Shown in pieces: positions 37,271-48,722 of a DNA stretch of 64,000 nucleotides. The DNA is taken from positions 1 to 64,000 of the forward strand of contig NZ_JAJCTD010000001.1 in NCBI RefSeq assembly GCF_020564565.1, written 5' to 3'. The notes below the pieces were generated by a model. It made no database searches and had not been told where the DNA came from. It saw nothing but the letters and a program-made list of their open reading frames with translations. This DNA comes from Rhodobacter sp. Har01. Lineage in GTDB: Bacteria; Pseudomonadota; Alphaproteobacteria; Rhodobacterales; Rhodobacteraceae. Every line of letters begins with the position of its first letter. The first letter of the stretch is position 1. The position numbers and the translations under genes are program-made.

Positions 37271-38017
37271 ATGATCGACCCGGTCTTCATCCTGGTCCGG
37301 CCGCAGCTGGGCGAGAACATCGGCGGGGCGGCGCGGGCGATGCTGAACTTCGGCCTCGACCGGATGCGCCTGGTCGATCCGCGTGACGGCTGGCCCAACC
37401 CCAGGGCCGCCGCCATGGCCAGCGGCGCCGGCCAGGTGCTGGACCGCGCGGGCCTCTTTGCCGACGTCGCCGGCGCGGTGGCCGACTGCGACTTCGTCTT
37501 CGCCACCACCGCGCGCGGCCGCGAGATGGTGAAAGAGATCGTCACCCCCGAACGCGCCATGGCGATGACCCGCGCCCTGGTGGCCGAGGGCCGCAAGGTC
37601 GGCTTTCTGTTCGGCCCCGAGCGCGCCGGGCTGGAGAACGAGGATCTCGTCCATGCCAACGCCCTGGTCACCGTGCCGGTGAACCCGCAGTTCTATTCCC
37701 TGAACCTGGCGCAATGCGTGCTGCTGCTGGCCTATGAGTGGCGTCGGCAGGGGGTCGAGGTTCCGGCCTCGGTGATGGACCTGGCGCGCACCGAGATGGC
37801 GAACCGGACCGAGGTCAAACGGCTTGGCGACCATTTCGAGGATCGGCTGGAGGCGGCCGGCTTCTTCTTCCCGCCCGACAAGGCACCGGGCATGAAGCTG
37901 AACCTGCGCAACATGTGGGGACGGCTGGGGCTGACCCGGGCCGAGGTGCAGACCCTGCACGGCATGCTGCGCCAGATCGCCTGGAAGCTGAAGCGGCAGG
38001 ACGAAGACGAGCGCTGA
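37271..38017 (+). CDS. trmJ: tRNA (cytidine/uridine-2'-O-)-methyltransferase TrmJ-like
   Basis: A 248-residue SPOUT-class methyltransferase. Motif I is PVFILVRPQLGENIGGAARA, motif II GFLFGPERAGLENEDL, and motif III NPQFYSLNLAQCVLLLAYE, which forms the trefoil knot and binds S-adenosylmethionine. TrmJ methylates the ribose at position 32 of tRNA. The C-terminal extension (about 175-248) matches the dimer-stabilising helices of TrmJ. The start ATG 37271 has GGGGAAG upstream. A conserved inverted-repeat element begins 39 bases past its stop. Confidence 0.93.
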   Translation: MIDPVFILVRPQLGENIGGAARAMLNFGLDRMRLVDPRDGWPNPRAAAMASGAGQVLDRAGLFADVAGAVADCDFVFATTARGREMVKEIVTPERAMAMTRALVAEGRKVGFLFGPERAGLENEDLVHANALVTVPVNPQFYSLNLAQCVLLLAYEWRRQGVEVPASVMDLARTEMANRTEVKRLGDHFEDRLEAAGFFFPPDKAPGMKLNLRNMWGRLGLTRAEVQTLHGMLRQIAWKLKRQDEDER

Positions 38018-38056
38018 TCCAGCGGAGCGCCCGCAAGCGGGCGCAAGTCACCGGCC

Positions 38057-38192
38057 TCGTCGTCGCCTATCAGGCTCCTCCTCGAAGCGGGGGGCGCTGC
38101 CCCCGTCTTCGCGTGCCGCGAAGACTCCCCCGGGGTATTTGGACCAAGATGAAGACCTTGCCGCTTCATCTTGGCTTAAATACCCCCGCCGG
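38057..38192. repeat. Long inverted-repeat element, copy A (left of murD)
   Basis: About 136 bp starting TCGTCGTCGCC and ending AAATACCCCCGCCGG. Its reverse complement occurs at 40993-41129 with only about a dozen mismatches and one single-base gap. The central 40-plus bases (CTGCCCCCGTCTTCGCGTGC then CGCGAAGACTCCCCCGGGG) are identical. Inside are three hairpins: GGGGGGCGCTGCCCCC, GTCTTCGCG-TGC-CGCGAAGAC, and the outward pair CCAAGATGAAG/CTTCATCTTGG. The whole 38018-38388 gap holds this element and GC-rich hairpins (GCGGCCGCGCTTGCGGCCGC) but no gene. Confidence 0.9.
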
Positions 38193-38388
38193 AGGCATAC
38201 CCGGCTGATGCCGGGAGCCCCGCCCCAGCAGAAGCGTCGCGGTGCGGCGGGGCGGCCGAGCCGGTTGCGCGCTTGCGCGCAGAGGCGAGAGGAAAGGCGT
38301 GCGGCCGCGCTTGCGGCCGCTCCGGTCTTTCCCTTTTCCGCGCGCTCGCCTATCCCTGTGCCGAAGTCTGGACAGAAAAGGGCGCGGC

Positions 38389-39789
38389 ATGATCCCGGTC
38401 GTCGGCTATCAGGGACAGAAGGTGGCCGTGCTGGGTCTTGGCCGCTCGGGCCTGGCCACGGCGCGCGCGCTGGTTGCCGGGGGGGCGGTGCCGCTGTTGT
38501 GGGACGACAGCCCAGAGGCCCGCGCCGCGGCCGAGGCCGAGGGTTTCGCGTTGACCGACCTCAGTCGCAGCGCGGCGCTTGAGGGCGTCGCCGCGCTGGT
38601 CACCAGCCCCGGCATCCCGCATCTCTACCCCGCACCGCACCGCGTGATCGCCCGCGCACTGGAGCTGGGGGTGCCGGTCGACAACGACATCGGCCTGTTC
38701 TTCCGCAGTTGGGCCACCTCCGACTGGGACAGCTTCGAGCAGACCCCGCGCGCCGTCACCGTCACCGGCTCGAACGGCAAGTCCACCACCACGGCCTTGA
38801 TCCACCACATCCTGCAGGTTGCCGGTCGCCCGACCCAGATGGCCGGCAATATCGGCAAGGGGGTGCTGTCGATCGATCCCGCGCAGGACGGCGAGGTGGT
38901 GGTCTTGGAACTCAGCAGCTACCAGACCGAGCTTGCCCGCGCGCTGACCCCCGATGTCGCCGTCTTCACCAACCTCTCGCCCGACCACCTGGATCGCCAC
39001 GCCGGCATGGGCGGCTATTTCGCCGCCAAGCGCAGGTTGTTCGCCGAGGGCGGGCCGGACCGCTGCGTGGTGGGCGTGGACGAGGTCGAGGGCCGGTTCC
39101 TGGCCAACCAGATGGGGCAGGGGCCGGGCGATGATCGGGTGATCCGCATCTCCTCGGGGCAAAAGCTGGAAGGCTTCGGCTGGGCCGTCTTCGCCCGCAA
39201 GGGGTTTCTCTCGGAATGGCGCAAGGGCCGCCAGGCGGCCAGCATCGACCTGCGCGAGGTGAAGGGTCTGCCCGGTGCCCACAACCACCAGAACGCCTGC
39301 GCGGCCTATGCCGCCTGCCGGTCCCTGGGCCTGGCACCGAAACTGATCGAGCAGGCCTTGCGGTCCTTTGCCGGCCTGCCCCACCGCAGCCAGCTGGTCG
39401 CCGAGCGGGGCGGCGTGCGCTTCGTAAACGACAGCAAGGCGACCAATGTCGACAGTGCCGCCAAGGCGCTGCAGGCCTTCCCGCGCATCCGCTGGATCGC
39501 CGGCGGCCTGGGCAAGGACGGCGGCATCGCCGCGCTGGCGCCGCACCTCGTCTCGGTGGTGAAGGCCTATCTCATCGGCCACTCCGCCCGAGACTTCGCG
39601 CTGCAAGTCGGCGAGACTCCGCACGAAATCTGCGAGACGATGGAGCGCGCCGTGGTCCGGGCCGCCGAGGAAGCGCAGCCGGGCGAGGTGGTCCTCCTGG
39701 CCCCTGCCGCGGCCAGCTTCGACCAGTATCCGAACTTCGAGAAACGCGGCGAGGACTTCGCCGCCCGCGTCAAGGCCCTGATCGGCTGA
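38389..39789 (+). CDS. murD: UDP-N-acetylmuramoyl-L-alanine:D-glutamate ligase
   Basis: A 466-residue Mur ligase. The Rossmann start [18 protein letters not shown] binds UDP; the ATP loop is [10 protein letters not shown] at 127-134; [12 protein letters not shown] and NQNAC-like HNHQNACAA carry magnesium and carbamylated-Lys functions; [17 protein letters not shown] is the third-domain signature. It adds D-glutamate to UDP-MurNAc-L-Ala in the cytoplasm. No mraY or murF precedes it, unlike the usual dcw order. It lies inside the segment bounded by inverted copies A and B. Confidence 0.97.
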   Translation: MIPVVGYQGQKVAVLGLGRSGLATARALVAGGAVPLLWDDSPEARAAAEAEGFALTDLSRSAALEGVAALVTSPGIPHLYPAPHRVIARALELGVPVDNDIGLFFRSWATSDWDSFEQTPRAVTVTGSNGKSTTTALIHHILQVAGRPTQMAGNIGKGVLSIDPAQDGEVVVLELSSYQTELARALTPDVAVFTNLSPDHLDRHAGMGGYFAAKRRLFAEGGPDRCVVGVDEVEGRFLANQMGQGPGDDRVIRISSGQKLEGFGWAVFARKGFLSEWRKGRQAASIDLREVKGLPGAHNHQNACAAYAACRSLGLAPKLIEQALRSFAGLPHRSQLVAERGGVRFVNDSKATNVDSAAKALQAFPRIRWIAGGLGKDGGIAALAPHLVSVVKAYLIGHSARDFALQVGETPHEICETMERAVVRAAEEAQPGEVVLLAPAAASFDQYPNFEKRGEDFAARVKALIG

Positions 39790-39807
39790 CCCGGCCGCCA
39801 GCGCAAG

Positions 39808-39826
39808 AGCCCGCGTGCCGCGGGCT
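39808..39826 (+). terminator. Hairpin after murD
   Basis: AGCCCGCG-TGC-CGCGGGCT, an 8-bp perfect stem 18 bases past the murD stop. There is no T-run, so it may be a weak or Rho-assisted terminator. Confidence 0.45.
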
Positions 39827-39896
39827 GCCCCCTCGGCCCGGCTCCCGCCCACCCACCCCGCCGGCCCGAGGGGGCGGGCCTGCCTGCCGGCTTGCC

Positions 39897-39950
39897 TTTC
39901 CCGGAAGTACCCCCCCGGGGGTTCGGGGGCAGGATGCCCCCGGCGACGGC
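39897..39950. repeat. Intergenic GC-palindromic element near ldh stop
   Basis: GGAAGTACCCCCCCGGGGGTTC followed by GGGGGCAGGATGCCCCC. It resembles the other GGGTATTT-family elements (here AAGTACCCC) and lies 13 bases from the ldh stop codon, where it could end ldh transcription. Confidence 0.55.
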
Positions 39951-39962
39951 CACCGCCCGGGC

Positions 39963-41168
<1,206 letters not shown>

Positions 41169-41278
41169 TCACCACCCGGATTCGCGCTTTCCACGTCGAC
41201 CGAATGCCGCTAAACTTCGCGCCACGGACCCGGGGGACACATCCGGGCCAGAGGCAGACATTCGAGGCGGTGCTTTCC

Positions 41279-42442
41279 ATGACTGAGATGGTCTATGGCT
41301 CTTCTCCGGCCGCGGTACGCGAGCCGGTGTTGCCGCGCTGGTGGCGCACCATCGACAAATGGTCGATGACGTCGGTCTTCGTGCTGTTCGGCATCGGCCT
41401 TCTCCTCGGCCTCGCCGCCTCGGTTCCGCTGGCCAGCCGCAACGGGCTGGAGCCGTTCTTCTATGTCCAGAAACAGGCGATCTTCGGCGGCCTCGGCCTG
41501 GCCGCAATGCTGGCCGTATCGATGCTCTCGCCCGCCCATGTCCGCCGCCTCGGCATCCTCGGCTTCATCGGCGCCTTCGTGCTGGTCGCGCTGCTGCCAC
41601 TGATCGGCCAGGACCACGGCAAGGGCGCCGTGCGCTGGCTGTCGCTGGGCGGCTTCTCGCTGCAACCCTCGGAATTCCTGAAACCCGGCTTCGTCATCGT
41701 CACCGCCTGGCTGATCGCCGCCGCGCAAGACCTGAACGGACCGCCCGGGCGGCTGATCTCGTTCGGCCTGCTGGCGGCGGTCGTCGGCTTCCTCGCGCTG
41801 CAGCCCGACTTCGGCCAGTCCGCCCTGGTGGTCTTCGCCTGGGGCGTGATCTATTTCGTCGGCGGCGCCTCGATCCTGCTCATTGCCGGCATCGCCGGCC
41901 TGGTCGGGGCCGCGGGGGTCCTGGCCTATGGCGCCTCGGACCACTTCGCCCGCCGGATCGACGGCTTCCTGTCCCCCGACGTCGACCCCCGCACCCAGCT
42001 TGGCTATGCCACCAATGCCATCCAGGAAGGCGGCTTCTTCGGCGTCGGCGTCGGCGAGGGCCAGGTGAAATGGTCGCTGCCCGATGCCCATACCGACTTC
42101 ATCATCGCGGTGGCGGCCGAGGAATACGGGCTGATCCTCGTCCTGCTCATCCTTGGCCTCTTCGGCGTCATCGTCGTGCGCTCGCTGATCCGCCTGCGCG
42201 AGGAACGCGACCCCTTCGCCCGTCTGGCCGGGGCCGGTCTGGCCTGCATCTTCGGCGTGCAGGCGATGATCAACATGGGCGTCGCGGTGCGCTTGCTGCC
42301 AGCCAAGGGCATGACGCTGCCCTTCGTCTCCTACGGCGGCTCGTCGCTGATCGCGGCGGGGCTGACCGTCGGCATGCTGCTGGCGCTGACCCGCACCCGT
42401 CCACGCGACCGCATGGCGGACCTGTTCGGAAAGCGCCGGTGA
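41279..42442 (+). CDS. ftsW: Peptidoglycan glycosyltransferase / division protein FtsW
   Basis: A 387-residue SEDS-family membrane protein with about ten helices. Signature segments are [71 protein letters not shown] and [16 protein letters not shown]. It polymerises lipid II glycan strands at the septum with FtsI. Start ATG 41279. Its TGA shares bases with the murG ATG, so the two are tightly coupled. Confidence 0.96.
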   Translation: MTEMVYGSSPAAVREPVLPRWWRTIDKWSMTSVFVLFGIGLLLGLAASVPLASRNGLEPFFYVQKQAIFGGLGLAAMLAVSMLSPAHVRRLGILGFIGAFVLVALLPLIGQDHGKGAVRWLSLGGFSLQPSEFLKPGFVIVTAWLIAAAQDLNGPPGRLISFGLLAAVVGFLALQPDFGQSALVVFAWGVIYFVGGASILLIAGIAGLVGAAGVLAYGASDHFARRIDGFLSPDVDPRTQLGYATNAIQEGGFFGVGVGEGQVKWSLPDAHTDFIIAVAAEEYGLILVLLILGLFGVIVVRSLIRLREERDPFARLAGAGLACIFGVQAMINMGVAVRLLPAKGMTLPFVSYGGSSLIAAGLTVGMLLALTRTRPRDRMADLFGKRR

Positions 42443-43542
42443 TGCCCGGCCCCGGCCCGCTCCTGCTGATCGCCGCCGGCGGCACCGGTGGGCACATGTT
42501 CCCGGCCCAGGCCTTGGCCGAGGCGATGCTGGCCCGCGGCTGGCGGGTGAAGCTCTCGACGGACGACCGCGGCGCACGCTACGCCGGCGGCTTCCCGCCG
42601 GCGGTGCAGATCGAGACCGCGGCCTCGGCCACCTTCGCCCGCGGCGGGGTGGCGGCGAAACTCGCGGTGCCGTTCCGCATCGCGGGCGGTGTCATCGGGG
42701 CAGCGCTGGCCATGCTGCGCGACCGGCCCGCCGTTGTGGTGGGCTTTGGCGGCTATCCGACCATTCCGGCGCTCTCGGCGGCCACCCTGCTGCGGCGGCC
42801 GCGGATGATCCATGAACAGAACGGCATTCTCGGCCGGGTCAACCAGGTCTTCGCGCGGCGGGTCGACCGCATCGCCTGCGGTACCTGGCCGACCGCCCTG
42901 CCGGACGGGGTCCAGGGCATCCCCACCGGCAACCCGGTCCGCGCCGCCGTGCGCGAACGGGCCGCGGCCCCCTACATCCCGCCGGGCGACTATCCGATGT
43001 CGGTGGTGGTGATCGGCGGCAGCCAGGGCGCGCGCATCCTGTCGGAGATTGTGCCCGCCGCCTTTGCCCTGCTGCCCGAAGCCTTGCGCGACAACCTGCG
43101 CGTGGCGCACCAGGCCCGCGACGAAGACGCCGAACGTGCCGCCGCTGCCTATGATGCCGCCGGCATCCGGGCCGAGATCGCGCCCTTCTTCGGCGACATT
43201 CCCCGCCGCCTGTCCGAAGCGCAGCTGGTGGTCTCGCGCTCGGGCGCCTCGTCGGTGGCCGACATTTCGGTGATCGGCCGCCCGTCCATCCTGGTGCCCT
43301 ATGCCGCCGCCACCGGCGACCACCAGACCGCCAACGCCCGCGGCCTGGTGCAGGCCGGCGCCGCGATCCTGATCCCCGAAAACGCGCTTGACGCCCCGAC
43401 GCTGGCACGCCAAATCGCCACCGTCCTGGAACACCCCGAGGCGGCCGAGACCATGGCACAGAACGCGCTTGCGCAAAGCCGCCCGGACGCCACCGAGCGC
43501 CTCGTCGCCCTTGTTGAAGAGTTGGCCGGAGAAACCCGATGA
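42442..43542 (+). CDS. murG: UDP-GlcNAc:lipid I transferase MurG
   Basis: A 366-residue GT-B glycosyltransferase. [20 protein letters not shown] is the G-loop; [17 protein letters not shown] and [12 protein letters not shown] form the acceptor side; [12 protein letters not shown] and [15 protein letters not shown] bind UDP-GlcNAc. It attaches GlcNAc to lipid I on the inner membrane face to form lipid II. It overlaps ftsW and murC by 1 and 4 bases. Confidence 0.97.
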   Translation: MPGPGPLLLIAAGGTGGHMFPAQALAEAMLARGWRVKLSTDDRGARYAGGFPPAVQIETAASATFARGGVAAKLAVPFRIAGGVIGAALAMLRDRPAVVVGFGGYPTIPALSAATLLRRPRMIHEQNGILGRVNQVFARRVDRIACGTWPTALPDGVQGIPTGNPVRAAVRERAAAPYIPPGDYPMSVVVIGGSQGARILSEIVPAAFALLPEALRDNLRVAHQARDEDAERAAAAYDAAGIRAEIAPFFGDIPRRLSEAQLVVSRSGASSVADISVIGRPSILVPYAAATGDHQTANARGLVQAGAAILIPENALDAPTLARQIATVLEHPEAAETMAQNALAQSRPDATERLVALVEELAGETR

Positions 43543-44966
43543 ATGCCGCCGCCACCAAGCTGCCCCTGGAACTGGGCCCCATCCACTTCGTCGGCATCGG
43601 CGGCATCGGCATGTCGGGCATCGCCGAGGTGCTGATCACCCTTGGCTACCGGGTGCAGGGCTCGGACGCGAAAGCCTCGAAGATCACCGACCGGCTGGTG
43701 CGCCTGGGCGCCACCTTCTTCGAAGGGCAAAGGGCCGAGAACATCGGCGAGGCGGCGGTGGTGGTGATCTCGTCCGCGATCAAGAAGGGCAACCCCGAGC
43801 TTGAGGAAGCCCGCCGCAAGAAGCTGCCGGTGGTGCGCCGGGCCGAGATGCTGGCCGAACTGATGCGGCTGCGCTCGAACATCGCCGTGGCCGGCACCCA
43901 TGGCAAGACCACCACCACGACCATGGTGGCGACGCTGCTGGACAAGGGCGGGTTTGATCCGACCGTGATCAACGGCGGCGTGATCCATGCCTATGGCAGC
44001 AACGCCCGCGCCGGCGCCGGCGAATGGATGGTGGTCGAGGCCGACGAAAGCGACGGCAGCTTCAACCGCCTGCCCGCCACCATCGCCATCGTCACCAACA
44101 TCGACCCCGAGCACATGGAGCACTGGGGCACCATCGAGAATCTCCGCAAGGGCTTCTTCGACTTCGTCTCGAACATCCCGTTCTACGGCCTTGCCGTCTG
44201 CTGCACCGACCACCCCGAGGTGCAGGCCCTCGTCGGCCGCATCACCGACCGCCGGGTGGTGACCTTCGGCTTCAACGCCCAGGCCGACGTGCGGGCGGTG
44301 AACCTGACCTATGACGGCAGCACCTCGAAGTTCGACATCCTGTTGCAGAACGAAGGGCCGGACGTGCGGATCGAGGGCTGCAGCCTGCCGATGCCAGGCA
44401 ACCACAACATCTCGAACGCGCTGGCCGCGGTGGCGGTGGCGCGCCACCTGGGCATGAAGAAGGACGAGATCCGCGAGGCCCTGGCCGGCTTTGCCGGGGT
44501 CAACCGGCGCTTCACCAAGGTGGCCGAGGTAAACGGCGTCACCATCATCGACGACTACGGCCACCACCCGGTCGAGATCGCCGCCGTGCTGAAGGCCGCC
44601 CGACAAGCCGTCTCGGGCACGCCGGCTGCGCGGGTGATCGCGGTGCACCAGCCGCACCGCTACAGTCGCCTCTCCAGCCTGTTCGACGACTTCTGCACCT
44701 GCTTCAACGAAGCCGACGTGGTGGCCATCGCCGAGGTTTACGCCGCCGGCGAAGACCCCATCCCCGGCGCCAGCCGCGACGATCTGGTCGCCGGCCTGAT
44801 CGCCCACGGCCACCGCCACGCGCGGGCCTGCCTCGACGAGGCCGACCTCGCGCGCCTTTTCCGCGAACAGGCCAGGCCGGGCGACATCTTCGTCTGCCTC
44901 GGTGCCGGCACCATCAGCGCCTGGGCCAATGCGCTGCCCGCCAAGCTGATCGGGCAGGCCGCCTGA
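43539..44966 (+). CDS. murC: UDP-N-acetylmuramate:L-alanine ligase
   Basis: A 475-residue Mur ligase. [18 protein letters not shown] binds UDP; the ATP loop is [13 protein letters not shown] at about 117-128; EADESDGSF and [16 protein letters not shown] are MurC-specific; HQPHRYSRL is in domain three. It adds L-alanine to UDP-MurNAc. It overlaps murG by 4 bases. Copy 3 of the twin-hairpin repeat lies 13 bases past its stop, separating it from the DUF2484 pair. Confidence 0.97.
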   Translation: MNAAATKLPLELGPIHFVGIGGIGMSGIAEVLITLGYRVQGSDAKASKITDRLVRLGATFFEGQRAENIGEAAVVVISSAIKKGNPELEEARRKKLPVVRRAEMLAELMRLRSNIAVAGTHGKTTTTTMVATLLDKGGFDPTVINGGVIHAYGSNARAGAGEWMVVEADESDGSFNRLPATIAIVTNIDPEHMEHWGTIENLRKGFFDFVSNIPFYGLAVCCTDHPEVQALVGRITDRRVVTFGFNAQADVRAVNLTYDGSTSKFDILLQNEGPDVRIEGCSLPMPGNHNISNALAAVAVARHLGMKKDEIREALAGFAGVNRRFTKVAEVNGVTIIDDYGHHPVEIAAVLKAARQAVSGTPAARVIAVHQPHRYSRLSSLFDDFCTCFNEADVVAIAEVYAAGEDPIPGASRDDLVAGLIAHGHRHARACLDEADLARLFREQARPGDIFVCLGAGTISAWANALPAKLIGQAA

Positions 44967-44979
44967 TGCGCCGGCCAGG

Positions 44980-45027
44980 CGATTTCCGAAGCCGGAAATC
45001 GTGCACGGAATTCGAAGCCGAATTCCG
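44980..45027. repeat. Twin-hairpin intergenic repeat, copy 3
   Basis: CGATTTCCG-AAGC-CGGAAATCG, TGCA, CGGAATTCG-AAGC-CGAATTCCG. It has the same orientation relative to the upstream gene as copy 1 and lies inside the dcw operon between murC and the DUF2484 genes. Confidence 0.9.
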
Positions 45028-45057
45028 TGCCCCGGCCCGGTCGGAGCACCCCGCAGG

Positions 45058-45330
45058 ATGACCCCCGCGCTTGCCGCCGTGCTTTGGGTTCTGGGCGCCA
45101 CCGCCACCGCCTTTCTGCCGATGCGGCGGCAACTCGTCCCCGGCCTGGCGCTGCTTCTGTCCGCCCCGGCGCTGCTGCTCTGGATCGGTGCCGTGCACGG
45201 CTGGCTCTGGACGCTTCCCGCCCTGCTGGCCCTGGTCTCGATGTTCCGCCGCCCCTTCGGCCATCTTCTCGCCCGCCTGAGCGGCCGCCCCGCCGGCCCG
45301 CCGGCCAACCCGGAGGACCGCCCCAAGTGA
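45058..45330 (+). CDS. DUF2484 family membrane protein (first of pair)
   Basis: A 90-residue protein with ATG 45058 after GCAGG. It has three short hydrophobic segments (ALAAVLWVLGATATAFLP, LVPGLALLLSAPALLLWIG, LWTLPALLALVSMF) and a polar Pro-rich tail. This size, and its location between murC and murB in two tandem copies, is the DUF2484 pattern of Rhodobacterales. The function is unknown; position suggests an inner-membrane role in wall synthesis or division. Confidence 0.85.
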   Translation: MTPALAAVLWVLGATATAFLPMRRQLVPGLALLLSAPALLLWIGAVHGWLWTLPALLALVSMFRRPFGHLLARLSGRPAGPPANPEDRPK

Positions 45331-45584
45331 CGGCCCCGCTGGCCCTTGCCTGCCTCTGGCTGATCGCCGCCAACGGCATCGCCATGCTGCCCTCGCGCGA
45401 CCACCACTGGCGCGCCGCCTATGTGCTGATCGCGCTGGGCATCCCGCTGCTCGGCTGGCTGACCTGGAAAGCCGGACCGCTCTGGGCCCTTTTGTTCCTC
45501 GCCGCCGGCGCCAGCCTCCTGCGCTGGCCGCTGGTCTACCTCTGGCGCTGGGCAAGGCGACGGGGCGAGGGCCCGGCCGAGTAG
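45327..45584 (+). CDS. DUF2484 family membrane protein (second of pair)
   Basis: An 85-residue protein with a GTG start whose bases overlap the first DUF2484 stop (4-base overlap). It has three hydrophobic segments (ALACLWLIAANGIAMLP, AAYVLIALGIPLLGWLTW, LWALLFLAAGASLLRWPLVYL) and an Arg-rich C-terminus (WARRRGEG) that should be cytoplasmic. It is clearly related to the preceding protein in size and layout, probably an old tandem duplication. Function unknown. Confidence 0.85.
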   Translation: MTAPLALACLWLIAANGIAMLPSRDHHWRAAYVLIALGIPLLGWLTWKAGPLWALLFLAAGASLLRWPLVYLWRWARRRGEGPAE

Positions 45585-45649
45585 GGCGGCCCCGGCCTTC
45601 GCCCCGGCTTCCCCCTGCAAATCAACGGCCCGCCCCCGATGGTTGCGCC

Positions 45650-46756
45650 ATGAAACCGTCCGACATCCGCGACGAAAACTCCCTGCGCGTCTGGCTGAAG
45701 TCCCGCCCCGAAGCCACGCGCCCGTCCGACACAGTAGTCATCGCCCAGCGCGGCGCCCTGCGGGTCTTCCCGCTGTGGTCGGGTGCCATGGGCGGGGCCT
45801 GGGCACGGATAGCTGATTTGACAGCCCTGCCGATTCTCCGCGTCACTCTGACCTTGGGGGTTGCGCGCATCTATCCAACCCCCGAGGTCAAGGCCGCCGA
45901 CGCCGCCTCTGCCGCCGCCGCCACCTTCGCCGCCGACGCCGCCACCTTCGCCGACGCCGCCACCATCGCCGCCCGCGTCGCCCGCGTCGCCTTCGCCGCC
46001 GCCGACGCCGCCGCCGCCTTCTGGGCCAGCATCCGGGCAGACGCCGCCGCATTGGAGACTGGCACAGACTCGGCGGCACTGCCGCTTTGGCCCGACGCGG
46101 TGCCCGACTGGTTCGCCACGCGCGACACCCGTGCCCGCGCCCTCTGGGCCGAGCAGCCCGAGGTCTGGTTGTTCTGGGCCCGCTGGTGGGACGGGGTGCT
46201 GTCCGGCCATACCCTCGACGCGGAGCTCCAGAAACAGGTCGCCCTGATCCCCGATGCCGTCTGGCAACAAGGCCCCGCCGCCGTGGCCGAGGCGATCCGG
46301 CTGATCGAAGACCGTCTCGATCTCTTGCAGCAAGTCTCGACCATGAAGGCGGAGCTTGCCGGCTTGCAGGCCGCGCTCGCCCGGCAGGCCAGCGCGGCGC
46401 ATCGGGCGCACAACCACCCGCCAGACCTGATCGACGCTCCCGCGCCTATCGTGGTGCAGGTCAATACCCTCGTCGCTGCCTTGAACGAAGCCGAGGCGGA
46501 ACTGGCGAAGCCGGCTCCGGAACCCGGTGCCTTGCGGCGGATCGGCGCGCTGATCGTGGACGCCACCCTGACCGCCCTTCGCTATTGCGGTGGTCTCGCG
46601 GACACGATGCTGCAGAAGGCGGCGGAAGAGATCGGCAGCACCGGCGCGAAGGTGGCAATCGGGATCGGCGGGCTGTCCATCGTCTCCCATCTTGAACCTT
46701 TGAAGGACCTGGGCAAGGCGCTGATCGCCTTCGCGGCGCGCCTGCTCGGCGTCTGA
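45650..46756 (+). CDS. Ala-rich, Trp-rich protein of unknown function inside the dcw cluster
   Basis: A 368-residue protein; ATG 45650 has no strong ribosome-binding site. Residues about 1-75 form a compact N-terminal region ([32 protein letters not shown]). Residues about 80-125 are a low-complexity Ala/Asp/Phe helix built from AAxxAA units. Then come the Trp-rich blocks [28 protein letters not shown] and [20 protein letters not shown], a coiled-coil region, and a hydrophobic C-terminal segment [15 protein letters not shown] followed by an amphipathic helix. I recall similar Ala-repeat plus LWP.../WWDG blocks in accessory proteins of alphaproteobacteria, none with known function. It interrupts the DUF2484-murB junction. 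Confidence 0.8.
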   Translation: MKPSDIRDENSLRVWLKSRPEATRPSDTVVIAQRGALRVFPLWSGAMGGAWARIADLTALPILRVTLTLGVARIYPTPEVKAADAASAAAATFAADAATFADAATIAARVARVAFAAADAAAAFWASIRADAAALETGTDSAALPLWPDAVPDWFATRDTRARALWAEQPEVWLFWARWWDGVLSGHTLDAELQKQVALIPDAVWQQGPAAVAEAIRLIEDRLDLLQQVSTMKAELAGLQAALARQASAAHRAHNHPPDLIDAPAPIVVQVNTLVAALNEAEAELAKPAPEPGALRRIGALIVDATLTALRYCGGLADTMLQKAAEEIGSTGAKVAIGIGGLSIVSHLEPLKDLGKALIAFAARLLGV

Positions 46757-46850
46757 CAGGCCCTTGCCTGAACCGCAGGCGGCTTGCCGTGTCGGCTCCG
46801 CCGGGCGAAGCCCTTGCACCTCCGGCGTCTTCCCGGCTACCACCCCTTGC

Positions 46851-47774
46851 ATGACAGACCTCCCCACCCCCCGCGGCACGCTGACCCCGCACCGGTCGCT
46901 CGCCGATCTCACCTGGCTGCGCGTCGGCGGGCCGGCGGACTGGCTGTTCCAGCCGGCGGACGAGGCCGACCTGGCAGAGTTCCTGGCCGACCTCGACCCG
47001 GCCATCGCGGTTTTCCCGATGGGCGTGGGCTCGAACCTGATCGTCCGCGACGGCGGCATCCGGGCGGTGGTGGTCCGGCTCGGGCGCGGCTTCAACGGCA
47101 TCGAAATCGACGGCACGACGGTCACCGCCGGGGCCGCCGCGCTGGACAGCCACGTCGCGCGCAAGGCGGCCGAGGCGGGGCTGGACCTGACATTCCTGCG
47201 CACCATCCCCGGCAGCATCGGCGGGGCGGTGCGGATGAACGCAGGCTGCTACGGGCAGTATGTGGCCGACGTGCTGCAAGAGGTCCGCATCGTCACCCGG
47301 CAGGGCAGGGTGGAAACCCTGTCGGCGGCGGCGCTGGCCTTGCGCTACCGCCAGTCCGACCTGCCGCAAGGCGCGGTGATCGTCGCCGCCAGCTTCCGCG
47401 CGCCGCCGGGCGAACCGGCAGAACTGGCCGCAAGGATGCAGGCGCAGATCGCCAAGCGCGACGCCAGCCAGCCGACCAAGGACCGCTCGGCCGGCAGCAC
47501 CTTCCGCAATCCCTCGGGGCAATCCTCGACCGGGCGGGCCGACGACACGCATGATCTCAAGGCCTGGAAGGTGATCGACCAGGCCGGGATGCGCGGCGCG
47601 ACCCTGGGCGGCGCGCAGATGTCGCCGCAGCATGCCAATTTCCTGATCAACACCGGCACCGCCACCGCCGCCGATCTGGAAGATCTGGGCGAGGAAGTGC
47701 GAAAAAAGGTTTTCCAAGACAGCGGCATCACGTTAGAGTGGGAAATCATGCGCGTCGGAGAACGCGCGGAATAA
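46851..47774 (+). CDS. murB: UDP-N-acetylenolpyruvoylglucosamine reductase
   Basis: A 307-residue flavoprotein. [18 protein letters not shown] and [19 protein letters not shown] bind [21 protein letters not shown] and [12 protein letters not shown] hold the active-site Ser; LEWEIMRVG carries the C-terminal Glu. It reduces enolpyruvyl-UDP-GlcNAc to UDP-MurNAc with NADPH. The short loop arrangement and NAGCYGQ fit the type II enzyme. ATG 46851. It is followed by ddl after 30 bases. Confidence 0.96.
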   Translation: MTDLPTPRGTLTPHRSLADLTWLRVGGPADWLFQPADEADLAEFLADLDPAIAVFPMGVGSNLIVRDGGIRAVVVRLGRGFNGIEIDGTTVTAGAAALDSHVARKAAEAGLDLTFLRTIPGSIGGAVRMNAGCYGQYVADVLQEVRIVTRQGRVETLSAAALALRYRQSDLPQGAVIVAASFRAPPGEPAELAARMQAQIAKRDASQPTKDRSAGSTFRNPSGQSSTGRADDTHDLKAWKVIDQAGMRGATLGGAQMSPQHANFLINTGTATAADLEDLGEEVRKKVFQDSGITLEWEIMRVGERAE

Positions 47775-47804
47775 CAAGGGGCGAAACGCCCTGTGAGGCA
47801 GTGA

Positions 47805-48722
47805 ATGGCGGCGGGATCGGGCAGATTCCCTCGCGTGGCGGTTCTGATGGGCGGCATGTCTGCCGAACGGGAGGTCTCTCTCGTTTCCGGGCGTGAATGT
47901 GCCAAGGCGCTGCGCGAGGCGGGGTATCAGGTGGTCGAGGTCGATGCCGGCCCCGATCTGGTCGTGCAACTGTCTGAAATCAAACCCGATGTCGTCTTCA
48001 ACGCGCTGCATGGCCGGTGGGGAGAGGATGGCTGCGTGCAGGGCATCCTGGAATGGCTGCGGCTGCCCTACACCAACTCGGGCGTGCTGGCCTCGGCGCT
48101 GGCGATGGACAAGGCCCGTGCCAAGGAGGCCTATCGCGCGGCGGGCCTGCCGATCGTCGACAGCGTGATCGTGGCGCGTGAGGACGTGGAAAAGGGCCAT
48201 GTCCTGCCGCCGCCCTATGTGGTCAAGCCGAACAACGAAGGCTCGTCGGTCGGCGTCTATATCGTTCACCCCGGCTCGAACGCGCCGCGGCTGGCCGACA
48301 GCATGCCGGCGCGGGTGATGGTGGAGACCTACGCTCCGGGCCGCGAGTTGAGCGTCTCGGTGATGGGCGACCGCGCGCTGGCGGTCACCGACATTCTTAC
48401 CGAGGGCTGGTATGACTACGACGCGAAATACAAGCCGGGCGGCAGCCGCCACGTACTTCCCGCGGCGATGCCCGCCGAGATCACCGCGGCCTGCCTCGAC
48501 CATGCGCTGCGCGCGCACCGGGCGCTGGGCTGCCGCGGCCTCAGCCGCACCGACATCCGCTGGGACGAAAGCCGCGGCCTGGACGGGCTGATCCTGCTGG
48601 AGACCAACACCCAGCCCGGCATGACGCCCACCTCGCTGGCGCCCGAACAGGCCGCCTTCTGCGGCATCCGGTTCCCGCAGCTTTGCGACTGGATGGTAAG
48701 GGACGCCTCATGCGACCGCTGA
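47805..48722 (+). CDS. ddl: D-alanine:D-alanine ligase
   Basis: A 305-residue ATP-grasp ligase. [19 protein letters not shown] at the N-terminus, [31 protein letters not shown], and [16 protein letters not shown] with the magnesium-binding Glu/Asn are all standard. It makes the D-Ala-D-Ala dipeptide for murein precursors. Its 3' end overlaps ftsQ by 13 bases. Confidence 0.97.
   Translation: MAAGSGRFPRVAVLMGGMSAEREVSLVSGRECAKALREAGYQVVEVDAGPDLVVQLSEIKPDVVFNALHGRWGEDGCVQGILEWLRLPYTNSGVLASALAMDKARAKEAYRAAGLPIVDSVIVAREDVEKGHVLPPPYVVKPNNEGSSVGVYIVHPGSNAPRLADSMPARVMVETYAPGRELSVSVMGDRALAVTDILTEGWYDYDAKYKPGGSRHVLPAAMPAEITAACLDHALRAHRALGCRGLSRTDIRWDESRGLDGLILLETNTQPGMTPTSLAPEQAAFCGIRFPQLCDWMVRDASCDR

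Noticed and set aside
43299-45620. A 773-codon minus-strand frame opposite murG/murC
   Set aside because: Shadow of conserved Mur genes; no coding evidence of its own.
45871-46566. Ser/Ala-rich minus-strand frame opposite the Ala-rich gene
   Set aside because: Low-complexity GCC/GGC repeats keep all frames open; the plus-strand protein has the structured Trp-rich blocks.
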